Shown piece by piece: positions 46,151 through 54,350 of a DNA stretch of 64,000 bases (position 1 is the first letter of the stretch; every line of letters begins with the position of its first letter). The position numbers were made by a program, and so were the translations under genes. Below the pieces are notes generated by a model, which worked only from the letters and a program-made list of their open reading frames with translations, did not search any database and was not told the DNA's origin. Source of the stretch: Pseudomonadota bacterium (GTDB taxonomy: Bacteria; Pseudomonadota; Alphaproteobacteria; Sphingomonadales; Sphingomonadaceae); assembly GCA_023394965.1 (NCBI GenBank), contig JAEWZX010000042.1:186001-250000 (forward strand), in the 5' to 3' direction.

Positions 46151-47039
46151 GTTTCATCGCATCTCGGGGTTCTCGGTCTGTTTGGCCGTGGCCGCCACTT
46201 CCCAGCCTGCTTTCTCCAGCGATCGGGATACTATGATCTTGGAGCCAACGTCGCATTGGCACCTCGATTACGGGGATACCAGTTGCCGGATTGGCCGGGT
46301 TTTCGGTGAAGGCGAAACTGAGACGGCGATATATCTGGAGCAGGTCGAACCTTCTGAAAGCCTCCAATGGATTGTTGGTGGCGGGATAGTCGCCCATCTT
46401 GGATCAAAGTTAACAACCCAGTTCGGACCTGGTTTTGAGCCTTACATCACCCGTTCGGATATCGGCCTGACAATATCAAATTTCGGGGATGCAGTTCGCG
46501 GGGTCGGGTTCGAAGGTTCCGAATCGAATGCCAAGTCCGACGAGGAAAAGCCAATCGGCCTTCCACATTTAAACCTTGCAGAAGGCGATACGGTCGAGTG
46601 GCTGCAACTTTCTCGGGGCAATCGCAGCTATCGGCTTAAATTGGGCAATCTCAAGCCTGTGTACGAAGCAATGAATGCCTGCATGGTCAATTTGGTCACC
46701 TTCTGGGGTAGTGAGCCAGAATTGCTGCGCCAGCGAAAAACTGGTCCAGTCCTGAGAAATCTTAACTTTGTTGCGACGCAAATCCAGCACCACTACCCGT
46801 CGCAGGCTCTTTCAAGAGGCGCTCAGGCAGATTTGCTAATCCGCGCAATGGTCGAAGCCGATGGCACGGTAAGCAAATGTCATGTTTCAAGCCTGACGCA
46901 GGCAGACTTGTTCGATAGCGAGGCGTGCCGCATCATGCTTAAGGATGCAAAGTTCGAACCTGCGAGAGACATGCAGGGGCGCCCAATGGCATCTTACGCA
47001 ATCCAGCGAGTGCTCTACCGAATGAATAGGAATCGCTAA
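46149..47039 (+). CDS. Secreted protein with TonB-type C-terminal domain, otherwise unknown
   Basis: 296 residues from a TTG at 46149. Residues 1-23 look like a true signal peptide (RISGFSVCLAVAATSQPAFS). Residues 30-200 form an unknown domain with RFGxGETETAIYLEQV-like beta strands. The C-terminal 85 residues (about 210-295) match the TonB_C pattern: HYPSQALSRGAQADLLIRAM, VSKCHVSSLTQADLFDSEAC, FEPARDMQGRPMAS. There is no membrane anchor or Pro-rich spacer, so it is not a normal TonB. Its base composition is visibly lower in GC than its neighbours. Function unknown. Confidence 0.7.
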   Translation: MFHRISGFSVCLAVAATSQPAFSSDRDTMILEPTSHWHLDYGDTSCRIGRVFGEGETETAIYLEQVEPSESLQWIVGGGIVAHLGSKLTTQFGPGFEPYITRSDIGLTISNFGDAVRGVGFEGSESNAKSDEEKPIGLPHLNLAEGDTVEWLQLSRGNRSYRLKLGNLKPVYEAMNACMVNLVTFWGSEPELLRQRKTGPVLRNLNFVATQIQHHYPSQALSRGAQADLLIRAMVEADGTVSKCHVSSLTQADLFDSEACRIMLKDAKFEPARDMQGRPMASYAIQRVLYRMNRNR

Positions 47040-48313
47040 AAGACGCTCTCAAGCGTATGGATGGTGAGCCCCACCAGGCCGCCCACCATCGTACCGTTGA
47101 TGCGGATGAACTGGAGGTCGCGGCCAACGGCGCCTTCGACACGATCGGTGATGGTCTGGGCATCCCAGCGGCGCACCGTTTCTGACACCAGTCGCACGAT
47201 CTGGTCGCCATAGCGCGTTGCAATACCCACCGCCGTGCGGCGGGCGAACCGGTTGACCTGGCGCTGGAGCCGTTCATCATCGCGCAGCGCGGCGCCCAGT
47301 TCGGCGAGAGTTTCACCGATATAGCCGGCGCCCGTGCCGTTTGAGTTACGGATCGAGTTGATGAGGTTGGCGCGCAAACGCTCCCACACGCCCTGCCACC
47401 ATTCGCCGATTGCCGGATTATCGAGCAGTTCGTGCTTCATCCGTTCGACGCGTTGCTGCATCTCCGGATCTTCGCGCAGGCCCCGGGCAAGTTCCTGCAA
47501 CCCTTCTTCGACCTTGGTTCGCAGGGGATGATCAGGATCGACCAGCACCTCGGCCAGAAGCTTGTACAACCCATCCAGGACCGAGTTTGCGAGCCGCTCG
47601 TCCAGACCGGTGAAACGCAGCACGGCATTTGCGCGCTTGTGCACCATGTCACGGACCATCGCTTCATTGTCTTCGAGCACCAGGCCGGCCCAGCGGATCA
47701 TCTTGTCGATCAGCGGTTTGTGGCGCCCGTCGGCGATCATGGCATCAAGCATACCGCCTAGCAGCGGAGCGATTTCCAATTTGCCCAGTTGGGTCTTGAT
47801 TCCGCTGCGCACCTGCGTGCCGAGCCGTTCGGGGTCCAGCGATTCAAGCACCTCGATGGCGAGTTCGCCCGCGCCAGCCCGAATGCGTGAATCCTTCGCC
47901 GCTCCGGGGTCGGCAAGGTAACTGCCAACTGCGTGGGCGAGATTCATCGATCCCATCCGCCGCCCCACCACTGCGGGCGTCAGAAAGTTCTCCCGCAGGA
48001 AGCCCGCCATCGTGTCGGCGATACGATCCTTGTTCTCCGGAATGATCGCAGTGTGCGGGATCGGCAGCCCAAGCGGTCGCCGAAAAAGGGCGGTCACGGC
48101 GAACCAGTCCGCAAGCCCGCCGACCATAGCCGCTTCGGCAAAGGCATGGAGATAGCCCCAGGCCGGATGGGCATCCAGAAAGCGGCCCGACCACAGGAAC
48201 AACGCCGCCATCAGCACGATCAGGCCGGTTGCCGTGCGCCGCATGGTACGCGCACGGTCTGCCGTTATCGGTGTGCCTGCAGCGCGCAGGATCGCTGGTT
48301 TGCGACCGTTCAC
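47036..48313 (-). CDS. DUF445-family membrane protein
   Basis: 425 residues. N-terminal helix pair (about 28-70, ATGLIVLMAALFLWSGRF and the family signature HAFAEAAMVGGLADWFAVTALFRRPLGLPIPHTAIIP split over 60-95), a long charged helical middle (about 100-380), and a C-terminal hydrophobic segment (VGGLVGLTIHTLES). The family has no proven function. It is coupled to the upstream RND permease by a four-base overlap and overlaps the end of the convergent TonB-C protein by four bases. Confidence 0.88.
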   Translation of the reverse strand: MNGRKPAILRAAGTPITADRARTMRRTATGLIVLMAALFLWSGRFLDAHPAWGYLHAFAEAAMVGGLADWFAVTALFRRPLGLPIPHTAIIPENKDRIADTMAGFLRENFLTPAVVGRRMGSMNLAHAVGSYLADPGAAKDSRIRAGAGELAIEVLESLDPERLGTQVRSGIKTQLGKLEIAPLLGGMLDAMIADGRHKPLIDKMIRWAGLVLEDNEAMVRDMVHKRANAVLRFTGLDERLANSVLDGLYKLLAEVLVDPDHPLRTKVEEGLQELARGLREDPEMQQRVERMKHELLDNPAIGEWWQGVWERLRANLINSIRNSNGTGAGYIGETLAELGAALRDDERLQRQVNRFARRTAVGIATRYGDQIVRLVSETVRRWDAQTITDRVEGAVGRDLQFIRINGTMVGGLVGLTIHTLESVF

Positions 48314-51300
48314 TCTGCGGGTTCGACCCCCGGCCCTTCCGAGCCGTGGCGGATAGGTCCGCGTTTGTCGTCGCCTTCCTTATAGGTGAGCATACGGGTG
48401 CGCAGCCATGGGCCAACGCGCTTTTCGAAACCATCGGCCAGGCTGAAGCCAGCCGGGACGATCAGAAGCGTGAGCAGCGTCGACAGGATCAGCCCGCCGA
48501 TCACCACTGTACCCATCGGTGCACGCCACGCGCCGTCACCGCCGCCGAACACGCCCGAAAGAGCGGTTGGCACCATGCCGGCGGTCATGGCGACGGTCGT
48601 CATGACGATCGGCTGCGCGCGCTTGTGACCGGCATCGATAATGGCGTGCAGCTTGCGCGTGCCCTTGTCCATTTCCTCAATCGCGAAGTCGATTAGCAGG
48701 ATTGAGTTCTTGGACACGATGCCCAGCAGCAGCAGAATACCGATATAGACGGGCATGGATTGCGGCTGCCCGAATATCCAGACAAGCAGAATGCCGCCAA
48801 GCGGAGCGAGAGCGAGACTGGTCATATTGACCAGCGGGCTCATCAGGCGCTTGTACAGCAGCACCAGGACCGCAAAGACCAGCAAGACACCCGATACGAT
48901 CGCGATGGCAAGGCTGGTCATCAGTTCGGCCTGCCACTGGTCTTCGCCAACCACATCGCGGATCACGCCCTGCGGCAAATCCTGAAGAATCGGGAGAGCA
49001 TCGATCTTGGCCTGTGCTTCACCCTTCACAACGCCCTGCGCAAGGTCGGCCCCGACGAGGACGCGGCGGTTCTGATTGTAACGCTGAATGGTGGTCGGGC
49101 CGGATCCGAAAGTGATATCGGCAACGCGAGACAGTGGCACGGATGCACCGCTGGCGGTTTGAACCGGCAGATTGCGAATGGTGGTCAGATCCTCGCGCGA
49201 TTGTTCGGGCAGTTTGACGCGGATCGGAATCTGGCGATCGGAGAGCGAGAATTTCGCCGCATTCTGTTCGATCTCACCCATGGTCGCGATGCGAATTGTC
49301 TGGCTGAGCGCAACGGTCGTCACGCCAAGCTCGGCGGCGAGATCTTCACGGGGGGTGATGATCAGTTCCGGCCGGTTGATGTCCGCACTGATGCGCGGCG
49401 CGACCAGCATATCGATCCCCTTCATCTGTTCCACCAGCGTCGCCGCGGTTTCGTTGAGGAGTTCGGGATCCGATCCGGCGAGCATGACGGTCATATCGCG
49501 GCCGGAACCGAAACCGCCCGACTGCGATGCGAACCGGACACGCGCATCCGCGATCTGCGCGAAAGTGGGGGCCAGAGCGCGTTCGAATTCGATCGACGTG
49601 CGCTTACGATCCGGGCGCAGCGTGATGTAGATCGTGGCCTGTCCCTCGCGCACGCGTTCGAGCGCCCGCTCCACTTCCTGCTGTTCATAAAGGATGGCAG
49701 CGACCTGATCAGCCACACGCTCGGTGGTTTCAAGCGTGGTGCCGGGAACCATCTCGATTTCGACGCGGCTGTTATCATCGTCGATATTCGGCTGGAACTG
49801 TGTCGGAACGATACCGAACAACAGGACCGTCAACAGCAGGGCGAAATAGCCAACCCCGAGCATCCATATACGGTGATCGAGAAACCGGGCGTAGAGATAT
49901 TTCCAGGCCTGCGCCATGTGGTCGCCAAAACGCCGCACGATGAAGCCAACGATCTTGAAGAACGCCAGCAGGGCGATCAAACCGGCTGCCAGGGCAATAG
50001 CCAGCTGAACAACCCCCACCAGCTTGGAGAGGATTTCGGCTGGCAGGCTTGCGTCGGGCCCGGCGATCATGGCTGAAAGCCCGAAGCCCTGCAAAATTCC
50101 GGAGACCGTGAACGTCACACCGGCGGAAATACCTAGAGCCGCCAAAACAACGAGCAGCAACGAAAGAATGTAAAGCCAGCGATGGCGTGGCCCTTCGAGT
50201 CCTTCACGGGCCGCATACATCTTACCCCGGTCGAGCGACCACCGCAGCACGTTCATGTAACGGTCCATCAAGGGACCTTCGCCATGCGCTGCTTCGCCAT
50301 GAGCCTTGAGGAAATAGGCAGCCAGCATCGGCGTGATCATGCGGGCGACAGCCAGCGACATGAGCACGGCGACGACGACCGTGAAGCCGAAGTTCTTGAA
50401 GAACTGCCCGGAAATGCCCGGCATGGCACCGACAGGGAAGAAGACGGCGACAATACAGAAGCTGGTGGCAACCACCGGCAGACCGATTTCATCGGCTGCG
50501 TCGATCGATGCCTGATAGGCAGTCTTGCCCATGCGCATGTGTCGGACGATGTTTTCGATCTCCACGATCGCATCGTCGACCAGCACGCCGGCCACCAGCG
50601 CGAGTGCGAGCAGGGACAATTGGTTCAGGTTGAACCCGAGCAAATCCATGAACCAGAAGGTCGGGATGGCCGACAGGGGAATGGCAACGGCGGAAATTGC
50701 CGTCGCGCGCCAGTCCCGCAGGAAGAAGAACACGACCACCACAGCGAGGATGGCGCCTTCGATCATCGCCGCCATCGCGCTTTCGTACTGTTCCTTGGTA
50801 TATTTGACCGTGTTGAACAGCGGGATGAACTTCACACCCGGATTTTCCGCCTCGATCTGTTCGATCTTCTTGAGAGCTTCTTCATAAACGGTAACGTCCG
50901 AAGCGCCTTTCGCGCGGCTCATGGCAAAGTTGACGACTTCCTTGTCCCGCACCTTGCTGATGGAAGTGCGTTCGGAATAACCATCGCGCACAGTGGCCAC
51001 GTCGGCCAGCTTGACCGTTCTACCATTCCCGAGCTGGATCTGGCGCTGGCTCAGCGCATAGGCATCATCACTATTGCCGAGCACGCGGACCGACTGTTTT
51101 GTACCGCCGACTTCGGTGGCACCACCGGCCGCGTCGATATTGCTCTGGCGCAGCACACCGTTGATCTGGCTTGCAGTAACTCCCAGCGCCTGCATTTTCG
51201 GCAGGTCGAGAATAACTTCGATCTCGCGATCCACGCCCCCGAAGCGGTTGACCTCGGCCATGCCTTCGATGCCGAGCAATTGCTTGGCCGCATTGTCGTC

Positions 51301-51780
51301 GATGAACCAGCTCAGCCCCTCGATCGTCATGTCATCGGCTTCGACAGCATAGATCGCGAGGAAACCGCCGGAGATTTCCTCTTTGGTAACGCGCGGCTCA
51401 ATGATGCCATCGGGCAATGAACCGCGGATCTGGTCGACGGCATTCTTGACCTCGGCCACCGCATCATTGGGATCGGTGCCGATTTCGAATTCGATGAAGG
51501 TGTTGGAATTTCCCTCGCTCGCAGTCGAATTGATGGAATTTACGCCATTGATCGATCGGACAGCCGATTCGACGAGCTGGGTAATCTGGTTTTCGATTTC
51601 GGTCGGTGCAGCGCCGGGCTGCGAAATCGAGACATTGACCGCCGGAAATTCGATGTCCGGGTTATTGACCACGTCCATGCGGGCGAAGCTGATCAGGCCG
51701 GCAAGCAGCAGAGCGGTAAATGCAACCAGCGGAATGACAGGGTTACGGATCGACCAGGCGGAGATATTACGGAAGCTCAT
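48310..51780 (-). CDS. RND-family efflux pump inner-membrane permease, extended form
   Basis: 1156 residues, about 110 more than typical AcrB/MexB-like pumps. Standard parts are present: N-terminal helix (12-32), porter repeats, ALALVAGVLVDDAIVEIENI near 405-425 with the Asp pair used for proton relay, and LLLGIVSKNSILLIDFAIEEM near 1020. The extra block (about 525-633) sits between the two halves and adds two long hydrophobic segments (LYILSLLLVVLAALG and LVGVVQLAIALAAGLIAL). An even number of added helices keeps topology. Coupled to the adaptor gene upstream and DUF445 downstream. Confidence 0.9.
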   Translation of the reverse strand: MSFRNISAWSIRNPVIPLVAFTALLLAGLISFARMDVVNNPDIEFPAVNVSISQPGAAPTEIENQITQLVESAVRSINGVNSINSTASEGNSNTFIEFEIGTDPNDAVAEVKNAVDQIRGSLPDGIIEPRVTKEEISGGFLAIYAVEADDMTIEGLSWFIDDNAAKQLLGIEGMAEVNRFGGVDREIEVILDLPKMQALGVTASQINGVLRQSNIDAAGGATEVGGTKQSVRVLGNSDDAYALSQRQIQLGNGRTVKLADVATVRDGYSERTSISKVRDKEVVNFAMSRAKGASDVTVYEEALKKIEQIEAENPGVKFIPLFNTVKYTKEQYESAMAAMIEGAILAVVVVFFFLRDWRATAISAVAIPLSAIPTFWFMDLLGFNLNQLSLLALALVAGVLVDDAIVEIENIVRHMRMGKTAYQASIDAADEIGLPVVATSFCIVAVFFPVGAMPGISGQFFKNFGFTVVVAVLMSLAVARMITPMLAAYFLKAHGEAAHGEGPLMDRYMNVLRWSLDRGKMYAAREGLEGPRHRWLYILSLLLVVLAALGISAGVTFTVSGILQGFGLSAMIAGPDASLPAEILSKLVGVVQLAIALAAGLIALLAFFKIVGFIVRRFGDHMAQAWKYLYARFLDHRIWMLGVGYFALLLTVLLFGIVPTQFQPNIDDDNSRVEIEMVPGTTLETTERVADQVAAILYEQQEVERALERVREGQATIYITLRPDRKRTSIEFERALAPTFAQIADARVRFASQSGGFGSGRDMTVMLAGSDPELLNETAATLVEQMKGIDMLVAPRISADINRPELIITPREDLAAELGVTTVALSQTIRIATMGEIEQNAAKFSLSDRQIPIRVKLPEQSREDLTTIRNLPVQTASGASVPLSRVADITFGSGPTTIQRYNQNRRVLVGADLAQGVVKGEAQAKIDALPILQDLPQGVIRDVVGEDQWQAELMTSLAIAIVSGVLLVFAVLVLLYKRLMSPLVNMTSLALAPLGGILLVWIFGQPQSMPVYIGILLLLGIVSKNSILLIDFAIEEMDKGTRKLHAIIDAGHKRAQPIVMTTVAMTAGMVPTALSGVFGGGDGAWRAPMGTVVIGGLILSTLLTLLIVPAGFSLADGFEKRVGPWLRTRMLTYKEGDDKRGPIRHGSEGPGVEPAE

Positions 51781-51794
51781 TTACTTGTCCCCGC

Positions 51795-52997
51795 TCATTC
51801 GGCCTCGGCAAGACGTGCCTTCACCGTTTCGCCTTCGGTCAGGAAGCCACCGGCGCGCAGGACGACCTTTTCGCTGCCAGTCAGCCCTTCGGCAATCACG
51901 ATACCCTTTGAAGTAACCGTACCGGTGGTAACCGGCCGCCGTTCTGCCTTGTTTTCGGCGTTGACGATCAGGACGTAGGAGCCTTCGCGGTCGGACAGCA
52001 CGGCGCTCTCCGGCAGGATCGGGGCCACGACAGTCCCGCTCGAAATGGTCGCCGTAGCAAAGCCGCCCGGACGCAGGCCCGGTGCATAGGACAGCGCGAT
52101 GCGAACGGTGCCCTGCCGGTCTTCGGGACTGATTGTCGGAGACAGCTGCCAGACCTGGCCCGTGTAAAGCTGATCGGTGCCGACGGGGCGGATCTGAGCC
52201 GTAGTACCCACGGATATGGATGCCAGCGAGTCCTCGTTCAGGCGGGCCAGCATTTCCATTTCGCCCCCGCGCGCGATCCGGAACAGCGGCGCCGCCCCGG
52301 CGCTTACGGTCTGGCCGGTTTCGACATTGCGTTCGAGAATGTAGCCCGATTCGGGTGCGAGGATGTTAAGACGTGCATTACGTGCACGCAGCTCGCCAAG
52401 CTGGGCCTGCGCCACCCGGACGCGAGCCACGGCTGCATCGCGTGTTGCCGTGAGACGATCGACATCCGCCTTGGAGACGAAACCACGGTCGACCAGTTGC
52501 AGAGCGCGATCAAGATTGGCCTGCGCCAGATTCGCATCCGCCTGCGCCACCTGAATATTCGCAGCTGCGCTCTGCACCTGCTGGGATTGTACCGACTGGT
52601 CTATGCTGGCTAGAACCTGCCCTTTGCGAACCCAGTCTCCTGCATCGACCGGAACCGAGACGACGCGTCCACCCTCGCCCACGACGCCGACAGGCATTTC
52701 GCGCCGGGCCGACAGGGTACCGGTGGCCGTAATCTGCCCGTCGACCGTTGTTTTTCCGGGAGTGATAACTGTTACGGTAGGCGCCTGGGAGTTTTCGTCA
52801 CCCGCGGGCGTGGTGGTTCCGTTACCGCGCAGGACGAAGAACGTCACGATGGCCAGAGCCAGAACAATGAGAGAAGCGATGATGGCGATACGACGCATGT
52901 TGCGCCGCGGAGCAGCATCAAGATCGCGGGCTTCATCGTCGAGTCCGACCGCAAGCGGCTCACCCTTTTCGGCCATCACTCCAGACTCGTAGTTCAT
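51795..52997 (-). CDS. RND efflux periplasmic adaptor (membrane fusion protein)
   Basis: 400 residues. One N-terminal helix (about 32-52, RRIAIIASLIVLALAIVTFFVL), then lipoyl/beta-barrel/alpha-hairpin domains of the HlyD/AcrA type: GDWVRKGQVLASIDQSV near 125, a coiled hairpin with VQSAAANIQVAQADANLAQA and RVAQAQLGELRARN, and APESGYILERNVETGQTVSAG near 215. It bridges the RND permease to an outer-membrane channel not present in this window. 14 bases separate it from the permease start. Confidence 0.93.
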   Translation of the reverse strand: MNYESGVMAEKGEPLAVGLDDEARDLDAAPRRNMRRIAIIASLIVLALAIVTFFVLRGNGTTTPAGDENSQAPTVTVITPGKTTVDGQITATGTLSARREMPVGVVGEGGRVVSVPVDAGDWVRKGQVLASIDQSVQSQQVQSAAANIQVAQADANLAQANLDRALQLVDRGFVSKADVDRLTATRDAAVARVRVAQAQLGELRARNARLNILAPESGYILERNVETGQTVSAGAAPLFRIARGGEMEMLARLNEDSLASISVGTTAQIRPVGTDQLYTGQVWQLSPTISPEDRQGTVRIALSYAPGLRPGGFATATISSGTVVAPILPESAVLSDREGSYVLIVNAENKAERRPVTTGTVTSKGIVIAEGLTGSEKVVLRAGGFLTEGETVKARLAEAE

Positions 52998-53175
52998 TTC
53001 TTACCCTGCCCCAGTAGCGCCACGGATTCAGCAGTGTGTTACATTGCTATATCACTTCGCGCAAGATTTTCACGATCCGGCGATAGACCGGGGCCTGTCG
53101 GAGGGCAATCAAGGGTTCGACCGGGGGCGTGTATGGCTGGACGAATGTAGCTCAGGCAACACAGATTGGAGCAAA

Positions 53176-53209
53176 TAAAAAGGGCGGGATGTACTGAAAC
53201 ATCCCGCCC
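53176..53209 (-). terminator. Intrinsic terminator of the GlsB-like gene
   Basis: On the minus strand GGGCGGGATGT (53199-53209 complement) pairs with ACATCCCGCCC (53182-53192 complement) around a six-base loop, followed by TTTTTA. It ends the leftward gene just upstream in coordinate 53235. Confidence 0.86.
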
Positions 53210-53234
53210 CTTTCCAAATTGTATGTTCGGAAAT

Positions 53235-53498
53235 TTAGCGAACGCGGCCGCGCTGCACCATATTCGCAATACCCAGCAGCACAATTGCACCAAGCAGCGA
53301 CATGAGGAGACCCGGTACGCTGAATTCGGTCAGCGTCGCGCCAACGCCGATTAGCGAACCGATAAATCCGCCAATAAACGAACCGACGATGCCGACGATA
53401 ATATTCCAGAAGATGCCCATCGAAGCATCGCGGTTCATAACCAGGCTTGCAAGCCAGCCAATGATACCGCCGACGATGATTGCGATTATCCAACCCAT
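53235..53498 (-). CDS. GlsB/YeaQ/YmgE-family stress-response membrane protein
   Basis: 87 residues with three glycine-rich helices: GWIIAIIVGGIIGWLASLVM, IFWNIIVGIVGSFIGGFIGSLIG, and VPGLLMSLLGAIVLLGIAN. This is the transglycosylase-associated family of small envelope stress proteins. A terminator follows directly. The 158 bases upstream to sciP hold no further gene. Confidence 0.9.
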   Translation of the reverse strand: MGWIIAIIVGGIIGWLASLVMNRDASMGIFWNIIVGIVGSFIGGFIGSLIGVGATLTEFSVPGLLMSLLGAIVLLGIANMVQRGRVR

Positions 53499-53656
53499 TC
53501 CAATTCCTCCTGTTTATCCGCCTACCCTATGGCCCCTCAACGGACCGGTGTGTCGTACGGTTCCCGCATTGTTGCAGGATGCAGCTTGAGCGTGCGGATG
53601 GAGGTTTGGTTCCCATCACAAGAAGTTGATGGGCGCTGGACCACTATTTTGCCTGA

Positions 53657-53956
53657 TCAGTACTTTAACTGACGCTCGTATAAATCGCGATAATGCTGGA
53701 TACGCGTCACGCGCAGGCCCTGCATGCCCGACCGATCAACCGCGCGCTGCCACGACGCAAATTCCTCGAGACTGAGCGAATACCGCTCGAGCACTTCATC
53801 GATAGTCAGCAGGCCGCCATTGACAGCAGCCACGACCTCAGCCTTGCGCCGGACCACCCAACGCTTCGTATCGGGCGAAGGCAGGTCGTCAATAGTCAGC
53901 GGCTCGCCAAGGGGGCCGATAACCTGTGCAGGGCGGATGTCCTGGTTTTCGATCAT
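53657..53956 (-). CDS. sciP: CtrA inhibitor SciP (DUF1153)
   Basis: Small DNA-binding protein that in Caulobacter blocks CtrA activation at target promoters. 99 residues. The family core is well conserved: QVIGPLGEPLTIDDLPSPD near 12, KRWVVRRKAEVVAAVNGGLL near 32 and YSLSLEEFASWQRAVDRSG near 65 (winged-helix-like). Its start overlaps by four bases with the preceding 97-codon ORF. It indicates that the CtrA-centred cell-cycle circuit operates in this organism. Confidence 0.93.
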   Translation of the reverse strand: MIENQDIRPAQVIGPLGEPLTIDDLPSPDTKRWVVRRKAEVVAAVNGGLLTIDEVLERYSLSLEEFASWQRAVDRSGMQGLRVTRIQHYRDLYERQLKY

Positions 53957-54246
53957 GTATTCTCTCTATCGCCTTGCACCGCATTGCTTGCGGTATTCCC
54001 CCAACCTAGCCCGCTGGGTTTGCCATGATTTAAATCATCATGGTTAAGCATCGATTTACTTTCTTCGCAGCCTTCCCGGCGAGCCTCGCCAAACGCATTG
54101 AACCCCCCGTCGACCTTGCCGAGTTCATCACGCAATTCGCGATTCGCAGCCAGTTTCGCGACCAGATCGGTCCAGCGGAACTGGCGCAAAACCGTGTTCT
54201 TGCGCGGTTTCTGGACATCTGTCCTGTCGATTTGCCCCTCAAACAT
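53953..54246 (-). CDS. Possible small protein translationally coupled to sciP
   Basis: 97 codons, not recognised. The central part RQFRWTDLVAKLAANRELRDELG looks like a short helix-rich segment; the rest is polar and probably unstructured. It overlaps the sciP start by ATGA, which is usual for real genes here. Its ribosome site is weak (AAGCTGGC). The body contains a 14-base palindrome ATGATTTAAATCAT at 54025-54038, so part of it may instead be the sciP promoter or leader. The call is uncertain. Confidence 0.5.
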   Translation of the reverse strand: MFEGQIDRTDVQKPRKNTVLRQFRWTDLVAKLAANRELRDELGKVDGGFNAFGEARREGCEESKSMLNHDDLNHGKPSGLGWGNTASNAVQGDRENT

Positions 54247-54268
54247 GCCAGCTTGGATAACCCGCTAT

Positions 54269-54285
54269 GGTAAACGTTCGGTAAA
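54269..54285 (-). promoter_or_regulatory. CtrA-like direct repeat upstream of the sciP unit
   Basis: On the minus strand TTTACC-N5-TTTACC, that is two TTTACC half-sites repeated at 11 bases, one helical turn. CtrA sites are TTAA-N7-TTAA(C) with the same spacing; here each half differs by one base from TTAACC. It lies 23-39 bases before the first start of the sciP unit and also within the divergent mnmA promoter region. Binding is inference. Confidence 0.45.
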
Positions 54286-54350
54286 GCCCGTCCCACAGCT
54301 CGCATTGTCTAATACTGGTGACGGGTGGGCAAGGCGTGTATGGGAGTGTC

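Noticed and set aside
48760..50076. 438-codon open frame antisense to the RND permease
   Set aside because: Shadow of the permease; no signal, helix or motif.
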